Source: Collybiopsis luxurians FD-317 M1
Lineage: Eukaryota > Basidiomycota > Agaricomycetes > Agaricales > Omphalotaceae
Direction: 5' to 3'
DNA length: 64,000 nt
Assembly (NCBI GenBank): GCA_000827265.1
Contig: KN834788.1
Span: forward strand, 186,001-250,000
Positions 34,820 through 45,656 of the stretch are shown one piece after another. The notes below the pieces were generated by a model. The model ran no database searches. It was not told the DNA's origin and saw nothing but the letters and a program-made list of their open reading frames with translations. Each line of letters opens with the position of its first letter. The stretch's first letter is position 1. The position numbers were made by a program, and so were the translations under genes.

Positions 34820-35541
34820 GGAGGGTCCCAATTCTCCCTATTCTTGCAATCTTTACCAATATGATCTGATCCACCACAATTATAGCAGAGTCCCAGTTTA
34901 TGACATCGACAGAACTCTTCAACTTGCTCAGGGGTCCTGGCAGCTCAAATCGCCTGTAGGAATTCTTTATCTCCTGGGTTTTTTGAGACTCCATTGTTTC
35001 CTCCCTGATTTTCTAAGCCTTCTCTGCTATTTCCATTCTGACTTGAGGCGCTCACAAAGTCTTCAGATTGTCCATATACCGTACCACTAATATTGTCTGA
35101 ATTTACATTACTATCCCAAGCTGCAGCTCCCCTTTGTCAATTGTTCCAATTACCTTGATTCCTACCTTGTTGACCCCCTGCTTGCTGGGGGTTATTATTA
35201 TTGGATCCTTGTCGCAGGTTAGAGTTTTGAGGATTCGATGGGGCCATAGGATTATATGTCCCAAAACCAGAATTTCCTCCACAAGAATGAGCTGCATTGG
35301 TTGCACAAATTGAATTGTCCAACTCCTGGAATCACTGTACCCATTGTGGATAATTCTGAGGGGGATGAGTTTGAGCCACTACTGTAATGTTGAGACTCCT
35401 TGTTACTGCCCCTCGGAGCATTGCTACTAATGCTGTGTCATTGTATCCTGTCTTGAATGCATACTCCTGGATTCGTATAATAAATGTTGCAAACAATTTG
35501 TTGTCCATCTGCTTGATCCAGGCCAGTTTCACCTGTGCGTC
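34820..35541 (-). pseudogene. Ty3-2 nucleocapsid: CCHC knuckle and Asn/Gln-rich segment
   Basis: LCYNCGGSDHIGKDCK (about 34900-34850) is a perfect CX2CX4HX4C zinc knuckle. Upstream (35103-35330) is Asn/Gln/Gly-rich sequence (NNNNPQQAGGQQGRNQGNWN). Further upstream, KLAWIKQMDNKLFATFIIRI belongs to the end of the capsid. It binds genomic RNA during particle assembly. Confidence 0.88.
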
Positions 35542-37674
35542 TCATGCAGGATTGAATAATCCAAAATACAATATGAATTCTGCGACAAAGTCAATCCAAG
35601 TACAGAGAGCAGGGACGGGAATCCCAGCCTCTTCCTGTTTCAGCAAATTATTGTAGTGAGTAGCTGCTGCCCCTGTCAGATACGAGACAGCAAAACCAAT
35701 TTTATCTGAGTCATTCTCGTAGATAGTAGGTTTGGCCATGAAAGTGCGATGAACTTGTGAGAGGAAAGGTTCCCATTTCGACCTATCAGAACCATCGAAA
35801 GGGTCAGATTTTTTGACATCGAGTTTCACTTCCTTATTTAATCAATCTTTTCGCTGATCGAATTCTGGAATCTGACTCGCATCTCATCCTGCAGGACCCA
35901 GTTCTCCTCTCTTGCCTCTGGGGCCTTGTACAGCTACCCATCCATTTGCCGGGTGCCAATATGCATCGTGATTTGAACCCCAATCGTCAGGATTGTCAGG
36001 TAGTCCTCCTGGGCTACCTGGTCCTCCTGGTCCCTCTCTAAAACTGCCATTTCTACTATCTCTTTCTCTTTCTGAATTTCCATCACTAATTCCTCCCGTC
36101 TGCATGACTCCTCCATACAGAGGTCCTCCCGGGGGTCCTCCTGGAGCTCCTGCTACTCTGTACCCTCTGTAGGTACTGGCACAATTTGAGTAGTCATACG
36201 TTGGCTCAGCTACGTAGGGTCTATACTCTTGAATCCCCAGTCTCCAATATGGTTCAGCTGGAACTCTTGCAGGATCCTGATGTGTCAAGACAATAGGGTG
36301 ATAATCATTCGTTACTCGTCCAGGTGTTCTCTGTGGAATTGCAGGTATTGAGTTGACATTTCTGCCAGTCAGATGGATGTATTGCCTAGGAGCAGCTGTA
36401 AATACAGGTGGAGTGAATCCTGCAGCCTGTGGACCAGTTTCCACCACTACCGGTGGTGGGACATGCACTGTTTGCTGAACTGCAGGCTGTTGAGGGGGGA
36501 CTTCTGTGATTCTTGGTGGCTCGGAAGTCTGGCGACTCAATTCCCTAGTGAAAGGATTAACTACTTTCCCTCTACCCTTTACATTTTGTAGGGGGGTGAA
36601 TTCCTTTTTCTCTAGTGGGGGCATTGGGTGATGAGTCTCGAGAGCTGAAGGGTGAAGCTGGTCTTCAGAAAATGAGAGATTCCAGTCATCTCGACTTCTC
36701 ATGAAGTTAAATCCTTCATTCTCAAATTTGTTCCTTTCCCCTGAGGGTGGGGCATATGCCATATTCCACCATTTTACCTGACCTGGTCCCAATGTCTCCC
36801 ATTGGTTTTGCTGTTCACCGACTTGGGTCGTGTTTCCAGGATCTGAATATCGAGATGAGAAAGGAATTCCCGGTCTGGTGGTATTTGGGGAATTCACCAA
36901 ACCCCTTGCATTCCAACCCAGTCCTCCCAACCAATTATTCTCATGGAAAGCTTTGGGTGTTTCTCTTCTATGATATGTCAGACCGTCAGTCCTGAATCCC
37001 AAATGATTCAGCCATAATGAGTGTCCCAAATCAGGTTCTGTCACCATTTGTTTGGGATATTGACCCACAGGGTGAGATTCATTAGCAAAACAAGTCATCA
37101 ATATGGCATACTTGTCTCGGGCAGCCCATCTTTCCAATTGTAGAGCTGCATCGAGAGGAATTTCACCTCCAATACATACTTTTGAGCTTCCAGCTTGCAA
37201 ATGTTCTGCTCTGGGAGAGAAAATCTCCTGCTTGGTTTGGGTTTTGAGGCTTATATGAGGATCCCCTGTGGTCACAGCAGCTTCTGGCTCATCTGTCACT
37301 GATTCCATCTGGGCTCTTATTACCCATGAGCCTCCCACATCTCCATGGATTCTCTCCTTGTACTGCTTCGCTAGGTGAATATCCTCATCTCGAGGATTTA
37401 TTGCACTCATCAGCGTGTCGCTGGCATTTTGCAATGCCAAATGTCTCGCAGTTCTTTCTGAAAAGAATTCATTCTCCTCCTTTCGAGACTTTCCTGAGGA
37501 GGGTTTGAGTTCCCAAACCCCATCGGCTGTCCTCACCTGGTGTTCACCCCTTTCTTCGGGTACTATTAGCAGCCTGCGGTCCAGATCGGTGGGTGGAAGT
37601 TGTCTTGACTCTTCCAGATCCTCATAACTTGGAGTAGTAGTATTTCCCATAGATCTACAATACTCCTTTGCCAC
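35542..37674 (-). pseudogene. Ty3-2 Gag: Pro-rich, collagen-like tract, capsid
   Basis: A 596-codon open frame (37674-35884) contains long Pro/Gln-rich stretches (PPQQPAVQQTVHVPPPVVVE). It ends in Gly-X-Y-like blocks: GAPGGPPGGPLYGG, EGPGGPGSPGGLPDNPDDWG and GPRGKRGELGPAG. After a stop/frame change the capsid follows: KKSDPFDGSDRSKWEPFLSQ, then HRTFMAKPTIYENDSDKIG and VSYLTGAAATHYNNLL (35829-35542). Same architecture as Ty3-1 (collagen-like tract just before the PFDGS capsid). Long uninterrupted frame suggests relatively recent activity. Confidence 0.88.
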
Positions 37675-37902
37675 CTAAGCTGTTTTCTGCTGGTCCCAAA
37701 ATTGACTGATATAACTGTAACCCCCAATAAGGTCATCTGCTCTTGCGGACTGTCCTTGTTCCACTTTATCTAGTAATGATAATGTAGGGGAGTTTAGAGT
37801 TCTCCTCTTTTTGTTATCCACTATTGTATTGAGTGGAAAATTGATTTGAGATTTTTATATTGACTCGAGACACCTCATGGTGGCCTCGTTCACCATTTCC
37901 AT

Positions 37903-39131
37903 TCATTCGGGATCCATAATCAGCTGTGATAGCCATAGGGCTCCTTCATATACTTCTTTTGACTGGAATATTTCATTATTTATTCCATTAGGTAGCTGGG
38001 AAGGTCGTTGCATTAAATGTTTCTGAAAATAGGCAGCTAGTACCCAGAAATTGTCCTTCATTTCTGGGTCTCGACCATTAATAATTTGAATATAGTGTCG
38101 CATTGCCTTTATTAATTTGAAACGTGTGCATTGATTGATTTGAAGTAGATCAACCAATTGATGTGTTAATTCTGTCGACAGTACAACACAAACATTCAGG
38201 TAGGGAGGAGACATTAGGAAACTCTTGTGGTTCCAACTCTGTGTCTCCTTCACGAATTCTTCTGTCATTGGAGGAGCAGGTAATGGACTGCTTTGCTCCA
38301 GCGACGAGACAGTTCTTCTACTTATATCGGGGATTGGACTCAACAATCCCTGAGCCTGTATCACGTCGCTTTCTACTATTGGAGTAGACTGTTTTAAATT
38401 GAACGGAGACTGTGGGCCCCTTAATGATAGTGGACCCAATGGGTATAACCCCTGACTCGTCTCTTGTTCTGATTGTTGCAATGCAAATTTAGATTCTTCT
38501 TCTCTTGGTGTGAGAGGAAGTGGACATCTGATATGTTCTAATGGGGAGATGACCTTGTGTCTCGCTCCTATAGATGTATATTGTGTCATTGGAGATATGC
38601 CAATATCTTCATAATAATCCTCGTTCTCAGGATGAGTTGGCATGTGGAAGGGGCGTGTCGAGCTGACTCCCACACTCAGCCTCGAGGATCTTCCAGGGAA
38701 CAAGTTAATTCTGATAAATGAATTGTTTCTTGTTCCCTTCCTTTCTCGGGTGTTATTGGGGCACTTTGTGTTGGCCTCATGGCTAGCCTCAAGTCAGCTC
38801 TTGCTGCCATATGATATGGCTGACCTCGCTGGGAGCAACTCAAAACATATGGTGTCAAGACCAGGTGTCCTGGAACATGAGGAGACCTGTGTTCGACAGG
38901 ATTTTCCAGGTCAAATGGGTTTCTATCATTATGTTCCAAAATTTCCCCCGTTCTTGAGGATATGGCACCTTTCGCAGGTGCTGATGAAACTGAGTGGTCA
39001 TCCAGTGTAGAAGCTCCACGTTGCTCCTCTCTTCTCTGGAACCTTGTAGCTCTCGCTGCTCTTTGGCATTCTTGTTCTTGACACTGTCTTTCTTGTTCAC
39101 TTACAAAACATTTCACAGGTTCCCCAGACAT
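37903..39131 (-). pseudogene. Ty3-2 Gag N-terminal leader
   Basis: Begins MSGEPVKCFVSEQERQCQEQ only 28 nt after the 5' LTR. It is Arg/Glu-rich, then changes frame near 38690 into 38703-37903 (YEDIGISPMTQYTSIGARHK, ending EVYEGALWLSQLIMDPE). The gap to the next Gag frame (37675-37902) has stops. No domain recognised; a specific leader protein of this Ty3 lineage. Confidence 0.65.
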
Positions 39132-39159
39132 CTCAGTGATGGAGACAATGCTGTTATTT

Positions 39160-39855
39160 TGTTAGGACCTTTACTACCTTTGTTGTTAGAAGCTTGTAGC
39201 AGGTTCAATGAATAGAAAGTATTCTATTATACCACAGCCAAGACAGAATACGCAATGGGGAGTCGCTACGTATGACAGGTGAATGAGTCCTGTACGGTTT
39301 TGGTATTGGATGTGGAGGAATGATCCTCGAGTGTCGAATAATAAATCTAGTAGCTTGGTGCAACTAGAAATAGTATATTGAAAGAACTCGTTAAGATGGT
39401 ATTAATGAGGGTTGACTCGGGAGGTTTGTGACTCAGTGTCCATTTACCCTATGAGACAGAATATTCGAAAGGCTACAGCAGTCAAATAGTCTTGTCGATC
39501 AGTTCAACAAGTGAGAAGTGGATATGCCAGTGACTCGGTGTCAATGGGGTTTGCTCGACTCAGTGTTAAGCAGAATAATATTATAGACTAGTGAACAAGA
39601 GAATAGAAACAACACAGATCAAGATAGTTCAGGTAATAACAGCATTATCATGAGAGATGTAGGTACAAGGCTTTTATACTCTGTGGGAGGACATGTGGTC
39701 TTGTGAATAAGAATTGGAATGGTTAACTGGTTAGTTCGTCTCGAGAAATGCGTGTCGGATTTGGGGAGTCTGGATTGAATGGTAGAACTTATTATCGAGT
39801 TGTGTGGTGGGTGTACTGGTTGGAAAGAGCAGAAAAAATAGCGTAGGGCATAACA
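39160..39855 (-). repeat. Ty3-2 5' LTR (696 bp)
   Basis: Copy of the LTR at 26195-26890 with the same TGTTAGGACC..GGGCATAACA ends (plus strand). The short region between it and the Gag ATG (39132-39159, complement AAATAACAGCATTGTC...) must contain the primer-binding site; I could not match it confidently to a tRNA 3' end. Confidence 0.95.
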
Positions 39856-39860
39856 TTATC

Positions 39861-40658
39861 ATGTGTTCAATGTGGTAATGGAACCATTTCTTCAAAAGTT
39901 TTGTGAGGCTTATCTTTATGCACCGCTTCTGCCAATTGTTGGGAATATGTATATCCAGCTGTGCACCATAGTTCTTCTGTTGCATGTCCTATAATCCCAG
40001 CTTGAAGCAAGGCCCTCCGTTGTTTCCTATTCCCATTGAACCGGTATAATGGTGTACCCTCCTCTTTGTACACCTGGATCTCCTCATCTGGGGTAGGCAG
40101 GGGTAACGGGATGTGCTCAGGGGAATTTGGTTCTAACAGCTGACTTGTGGTTCCACCAATATTACTCTCTTTTGGTTCCGGCACCTCTTCAATGACAACC
40201 TTTTGTGGAATTTTCTGAGACTCCAGGATGGCTAAGCGTCCTTCCTTCCAGTCAATATTGGGATTGACCTTCCTGAGCCATGGGAGCCCTAGAATGATGT
40301 CTTCTGATCCTAAGTTAGTGATTAGATACTCTAGGAGCTGCAGGTGATTTTTATTGACAGTGGAATAGAGTCGTGCCGAGTGGGTAATTTGTCCAGCCAA
40401 ATTGGGGGTGCCATCAATATTATAGAGGGTTATGGGGTGGGAGAGAGGTTTGGTGAAGATTTGATGTCACTGTATGAATCGCTGATGGAGGAACAATCCT
40501 GTTGCTCCAGAATCTATCATTGCTGCACTATTTGTACTCTTGAACCTGCTTTGCAACTTAATCAGTATGCGGAAGTGGGAAAAATCACTAGATTGCATAG
40601 AGCCAAAAGTACACAAAATTGTAGAGGCATAAATAGAAGGAGACAATTTAGAGTACAA
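39861..40658 (-). pseudogene. Ty3-3 protease region, interrupted by Ty3-2
   Basis: AAMIDSGATGLFLHQRFIQ (about 40530-40474) has the intact D-S-G protease site. ITNLGSEDIILGLPWLRKVN and NIDWKEGRLAI (from 40330) is the conserved end. A linker (RFNGNRKQRRALLQAGII) reads EEMVPLPH, a stop, then THD up to the Ty3-2 border. On the other side of Ty3-2 the frame resumes at 26193 with KVFSEKELE. Splitting at this point shows that Ty3-2 inserted after Ty3-3. Confidence 0.92.
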
Positions 40659-40696
40659 TTGGGGGAACCAGGTGGCAGCTGTGGCAGGTTCCCACT

Positions 40697-41818
40697 TTAA
40701 AAATTCTGGCGGAGTTCAGCAATTTGAGTGGCTAGTGCTTGTTGATTGGCATTTAATTGTTGGAGAATTTGGGCAAAATCAGAAGTAGGAGGAGGAGGCA
40801 CAGAGGTGGCAGCAGCAATGGTAGAAGTGGACAGTTCTGGGGTAATGGAGGTGGCTGCAGCAGTGCAGAAAGTTCCTTGTCCTTTAATACCCATGAACTT
40901 ACGACGACAGATGTTAGCCAAATGTCCAGTGAGTTCACAGTGATTGCAGACATCTTGCTCATGGTGTCCATTGGCCTTGCAATGAGCTCTGGATCCACAA
41001 CCATAGCACTTCCCAGCCATGAAGCTGCGATACTCTTCAGCAGTGCAATGTGTGGTGGTTGCATCAACATCCATGGCATTGGGGTCTCTGGTAGGGGCAG
41101 CAAATGGAGCTGGGTTGAAAGCAGTGGTAGTGGGGGTATTTACAATGAACTTCCCTTTTTCCCTGGCACGGGAGACCTGTCAGTTGTTGATGCAGATGGC
41201 TTCATCAATAAGGTCCTTCAGCAAATTGGTGTTGGCTTGGGATGCTACCAGAGCATCTTTGATTCAATCTGCAAGGTGTTCATAGAAACAGTCTCAGAGG
41301 TCCTCATCGGAATAGCCAGTGTGAGAGGCATGCTGTTTAAAGGTGGCGGCATAGTGGGCAACAGTGTTCCTTCCTTGCCATAGGTGTTTCAAACTTTCCT
41401 TGGCATCTGCTACAGTGTCTGCAGTTTCAAAGTGAGCCTTGAATGCCACTTTGAATGCATTCCAGTCAGCATAGGTGAGGGTGACTCCCTGGGTCCAGTT
41501 GTTGACCTGAGTGATGTTTTCTGCAATGGGGGTTAGCCCAAATGGCGGTGTCTCCTTTGAGGAAGGATATGGCAGCCATAATAGTGTTGACATTGCCAGG
41601 TGCTAATGCAGGAATCCCTTGAGCCCATAGTTCAAAGGCAGCTAAGAAGCATCAGGCATCATTGCTGCATTTCCCATCATAGTTCTGAGGTTTGCTGACT
41701 CCTTTATTGGAGTTAGAATGGCAAGCCATGTCAGCAACAATGTTTTTGAGGGAGTCCTGGCTGTCAGCCAGATCCTTTATGGCTTTAGTGAGATTGGCAA
41801 GAGTTATGTTGGACATTT
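40697..41818 (-). pseudogene. Ty3-3 Gag: capsid and zinc knuckle
   Basis: Starts MSNITLANLTKAIKDLADSQ (41818). Then FLAAFELWAQGIPALAPGNV and ISFLKGDTAIWANP, and from 41500 the Retrotrans_gag core WNAFKVAFKAHFETADTV, AKESLKHLWQGRNTVAHYAA, FKQHASHTGYSDEDL. Nucleocapsid at about 40960-40900: VCNHCELTGHLANICRRK, a CX2CX4HX4C knuckle, preceded by a second Cys/His group (CYGCGSRAHCKANGHHEQ). Ends in a Ser/Thr/Ala tail and a Gln-rich helix. Stops and frameshifts near 41290 and 41660. Confidence 0.9.
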
Positions 41819-42202
41819 CAGTTTCAGGGGAATCTGCTTCAATATGATCAGATTCAGCTTCAGCTTCAGTTTCAGATTTGTGAGCAGGTTCTTATTCAAC
41901 AGATGGAAGAGTGGCAGGTATGTATGCAGGGGATGCTCTGGCACTAGTAGGGTTTGAAATTTGTCCTACCCTGGATGGTACTCTAGATGGTACTTGGGAT
42001 GCAGCTCAGGATGCAGATGGAGTGATCACAGGGATGCATATGAATCTTCCATTTTCAGAAACATTTTCTGGTATCGATATGCTGAGTAGGTAGTGGTTAG
42101 GGCATGGGTTCTTGTCACAGTCAGCCCAATATCCTGGTTCGGCTTGGTTGGATGGTATGATTTGGTGTACATCACAGTTGCTTTGGGTGTCAAATGCATA
42201 GT
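41819..42202 (-). pseudogene. Ty3-3 Gag leader, proximal part
   Basis: Acidic and Pro/Ser-rich leader (HKSETEAEAESDHIEADSPE, then further upstream GYWADCDKNPCPNHYLLSIS). It is cut by X2 at 42203. The distal part at 43224-43296 (MDLPNPPLLVAITSYRATFD) continues in the same orientation, so X2 lies within the leader. Confidence 0.6.
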
Positions 42203-43221
42203 CATCAGGAAAACTACCCTTGGCCCAGGTTAGCCTAGGCACCCCTGGGAGCTTTGGGTAGCCTGGGTAGCCTAGGCTATGGCTAAATTCCTAAAGACCT
42301 TTAAGCTCCCTGAGAGATTTCTGAAGTGTCTTTGAGGGCTCTCTAGGATTTTGGTTTTAGCCTAGGCACCTCTGGGAGCTTTGGGTAGCCTGGGTAGCCT
42401 GGGCAGCCTAGGCTATGGCCAAAATCCTAGAGACCTTCAAGCTCTCTGAGAGATTTCTGAAGTATCTCTGAAGTGTCTTTGAGGGCTCTCTGGGGGTCCC
42501 TGGGGATCCCTGGGGATCCCTGGAGCAGAAATATTATAAATCATACAAATAATATAAAATTATATTACAAACACATAGTGAAGTATTAATCTTGTGTGAA
42601 TACACAAAAGGAACATTTATATAGCTGGAAATATTCACAGAATTTCGCTTTTAAAACAAATCACATGATGTGCTCACCGTGAACTGTCTACAATCAAAAA
42701 AATTTTCCCATAGTCAGAATATGTTTACTATCATTATAAACCATTGTACTTATACTATATACAGATGTATAGGGTCTGTACTATACTGATATACTGTGCT
42801 TGAGTATGTTAGCTTAATACAATAATATAATAAACTGTGCTATAAAGTGTAGGTATGGAATAGTAGGTGAGAAACTATCATTACATACAATATAGTGCAA
42901 TACTATAGCTTAGAGGGTTAATACAGAGCTAGTAGATGGAGTGTAAGATAGAGTGGTAGAAGAATAGAGTAAAATATAATATTATTTTAAATTTATTCTT
43001 TGAAGCCTCAGGGCTTCCCAGGGATCATCAGGGAAGCCTCAGGCACTCTGAGAGATCTTTATAGAAACCTCAGGCATCTTCAGGATCCTCAGGAATTGGG
43101 GGGTGTCTCCTGACCACTCCAGCTGACCTGTGCAGCCCAGGCAGCCTGGGTGGCCTAGGCTTACCTGGACTCTCTGAGACTGGCCACTGCTAGCCTGGGC
43201 ATATGGAACTTTTTCCTGATG
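42203..43221. mobile_element. TIR element X2 (1019 bp), in the Ty3-3 Gag leader
   Basis: Left end CATCAGGAAAACTACCCTTG(GCCCAGG), right end complement CATCAGGAAAAAGTTCCATA(TGCCCAGG). 2-bp duplication GT on both sides (42201-42202, 43222-43223). GC-rich arms carry repeated GGGTAGCCTGGGTAGCC and CCTAGG motifs; the left arm holds a direct repeat of about 110 bp (42225-42340 versus 42355-42480). The core is AT-rich. The segment about 42530-42720 is the reverse complement of about 44175-44350 in X1 (shared ACCGTGAACTGTCTACAATC). No protein-coding capacity. Confidence 0.88.
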
Positions 43222-43357
43222 GTAGAGCACAGAGCAGTCAAAGGTGGCTCTGTAAGATGTGATGGCAACTAGCAGTGGAGGATTGGGTAAGTCCAATGTC
43301 CACTCCTCATAGGATCAGTGAGAGAGCTGATGGTACGAGTATAAGATCTCAACCTAA

Positions 43358-44004
43358 TGTCACGGAGACAAGAGACAAGGCGGCAGCACAGATATGAAGC
43401 ACAGGCACTAGCACAGAGTAAGTGTCAAGCATGGGCAGTGATGCAAGCTCAAGCACAATATAAAAGAATAAGGGATCTCAACAACGGTGATAGCTCAAAG
43501 GGCCAATCACAATGATCAAAGGATATCAAGCTAGTCCCCAAAGACCAAGTCAATATTGAGTATGAGTGAAGATACAGACACATACCTAGTCCCCAAAGAC
43601 CAAGAAGTCAAGATGGGGAACTAGGGGCTATCTACAGTCCTATTTATATGAGTTGGAGAATAGAAAGGAAAGAACAATAAAAGTGACAGCGTGAGAAGAA
43701 GAAAGTGAAGATACATGTGGTTGTACATGAAAGAACAATGAAAGGGTGACAGTGTGAGAAAGGGATTAGGAATCATAATAGTAAGGATTAGGAATTGTCT
43801 CAGCAAGAAGCAAGAGGATGATAAAGCAAATAGAAGGGGGGCAGTGGAATCATGTGGAAGGAAGATGGAAGTGTGAAGTGTCAAAGAAGTATCAGAATAT
43901 CAGAATGGAATGATGGTGTGTCATAAATGTGATCATGTGAACAAGAGTGTGAAGAAAGTGAAAAATAGGGGTGAGAAAATGATATAAGTACCAGTGTCAC
44001 AACA
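43358..44004 (-). repeat. Ty3-3 5' LTR (647 bp)
   Basis: Matches the LTR at 22573-23200. The extra length comes from a short internal duplication around 43757-43795 (GGATTAGGAAT repeated). Minus-strand start TGTTGTGACACTGG, end CTCCGTGACA. The leader sequence downstream (43297-43357 complement) should contain the primer-binding site, not identified. Confidence 0.93.
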
Positions 44005-44009
44005 GTAAT

Positions 44010-44587
44010 GGTTTATTGCTAGTCAGTTATTATACTTTAAGTACAGTTTATTATGCTAATATAAGCTCTGTATTGACTTAGCATACTTGACCACAGTATA
44101 TTTGTGTAGTACAAAGCCTATACATACGTACATAGTATATATACAATAAGTTATAATAATATTGTGCATGTTTGGACCATGGGAAAATTTTTTTGATTGT
44201 AGACAGTTCACAGTGAGCTCATCATGTGATTCATAAAAAAAGTGAAAACCTCTGCATAATTCTCACCAAAAAAATGTTCTGGTTGTGCATTTACACAAGA
44301 ATAATGCATAACTATATATTTGCAATCTAATTTTGTATAATTTGTAGCATTTAGAATATTTCTGCTTCTGGGATCCTCAGGGAGCCCCAGGGAGCCCTCA
44401 GGGACTTTCACATTATTTTCAAACATCTTCCAGGGAGCCTAGGAATTGGCCCAAAACCTAGGAAGCCTAAGCAAGCTAAGCAACTTGAAGTACCTGAGAG
44501 TGTCTGAGGGGTCCTAGAATTTGGGCATTTTCCTGGGCATCCTCAGGTTTCTTGTATTTGCCTGGGCTTAAGGTACTTTTCCTGATG
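44010..44587. mobile_element. Right part of TIR element X1
   Basis: Continues X1 after the Ty3-3 target duplication. AT-rich core, then GC-rich arm with GGGAGCCCCAGGGAGCCC-type motifs, ending GCCTGGGCTTAAGGTACTTT then TCCTGATG. The terminus matches the left end at 22206 in inverted orientation. 2-bp TG follows at 44588-44589. Confidence 0.85.
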
Positions 44588-44589
44588 TG

Positions 44590-45656
44590 ATTTGTCCCAC
44601 TGTTCTACCCCTTACAAAGTGCTCAAAATGCAACAGTAGTCCAGACAGTAAGCAAGGAGGGTTAGAGAGTAAAGGGAGTTGAACTTGTCCTCCATCACAG
44701 CAAGTCCTAAAATGGCCATCCAATGCCTGTTCATTTTGAAAATGAAATGCATGGCATTCAGGACATTGAACATCCATACAGCCAAGATCAGGATGATGCA
44801 CAGGATTCATATAAGGAGTTCAAGCAAGACCAAGAGAAGGTCCATAATCAAGGTCAAATGTCAGGCCTGAATAATTTGTTAATATAGGAGAAAATCTGTA
44901 TTTAAATATTCTGTACTATTGTGGGACTGCTGCACTGTAAGGACTTCCTGATCAATCTGATATAGCAAAGCTATAAAATTCATTCATTTGGTAGAAATCA
45001 TATTAATGTCTGTGCAATTCACATACCAGAATGGTTTGTACACAACCATGAACATTTGAGCAAAGTCAGCAGGCATGAGAGGGTTATTCCAAGTGATCTT
45101 TGTGATTTTATGAGTACTGATGAAAAGCTAAGCTTAATATTCATATGTACCTGTTGTGGGCCATGCTGCTCAGTGCTGAGTCTGCATTTTGGAAGGAGAA
45201 TGTCTTCTGCTAGGACCTTCAGTTAAATTCAAGGAGTGAGATGTTGACTGGGAGAATTCAGATGGGGGTATATAAAGCCTCATTATCATGTTTGGGGTAG
45301 ATACCTTGCATATCATTCAATATCATCATGAGGACAATATATTACTGCTTGTCATGAATATAAGAGTCAATCATTGGCTGTCATTATGATATGAGGTTGA
45401 TCATTAGGGTATCACAGGCTGTCAGGATGATATGAGGTTGGCCATGGGGGAATCATAGGCCACTATGAAGATGCAGCTTGGCCTTCAAGAGATTATAGGC
45501 TACCATATAAATGTCACTTCACCATTGAGTAATAGGCCATAATGAAGACAGGGATTGATTATGATCTTTCTTTTGTACAAAATTTTGGGAAAAATTACTT
45601 GCATAAGATACATAAGTCAATCTTGCTTACTAATACTAGAACACTGTATGAGGAAA
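44590..45656. other. Gene-free stretch with a degenerate ~45-bp minisatellite
   Basis: No gene recognised. From about 45361 to 45548 four to five degenerate units of roughly 43-46 bp recur, each with a GATATGAGGTTG-like start and an AT.ATAGGC..... end (for example GATATGAGGTTGATCATTAG and GATATGAGGTTGGCCATGGG). Confidence 0.5.

Larger units (their letters stand above)
26195..39855 (-). mobile_element. Ty3-2: ambisense Ty3/Gypsy chromovirus with 696-bp LTRs, nested in Ty3-3
   Basis: LTRs at 26195-26890 and 39160-39855 are the same length and nearly identical. Flanks TTAGC (26190-26194) and TTATC (39856-39860) fit a 5-bp duplication with one change. Removing the element joins Ty3-3 protease and RT in frame. 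Gag-pol is on the minus strand. Two spliced genes run on the plus strand between the chromodomain and the 3' LTR. Total length 13.7 kb, long for this class because of the extra genes and a large Gag leader. Confidence 0.95.
22573..44004 (-). mobile_element. Ty3-3: Ty3/Gypsy chromovirus-type element, split by two later insertions
   Basis: Bounded by LTRs at 22573-23200 and 43358-44004 and by perfect GTAAT target duplications (22568-22572 and 44005-44009). Minus-strand order: 5' LTR, Gag leader (with X2 inserted), capsid, zinc knuckle, protease, [Ty3-2 insertion], RT, RNase H, integrase, chromodomain, polypurine tract, 3' LTR. Net of insertions it is about 6.7 kb. It belongs to a different lineage from Ty3-1/Ty3-2 (no collagen tract; CNHC knuckle; ISDRGPQF integrase). 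Confidence 0.95.

Noticed and set aside
35934..39215. Plus-strand reading frames opposite Ty3-2 Gag
   Set aside because: They are frame shadows of the Gag coding strand; unlike 27087-30193 they show no introns, start context or independent protein-like features.
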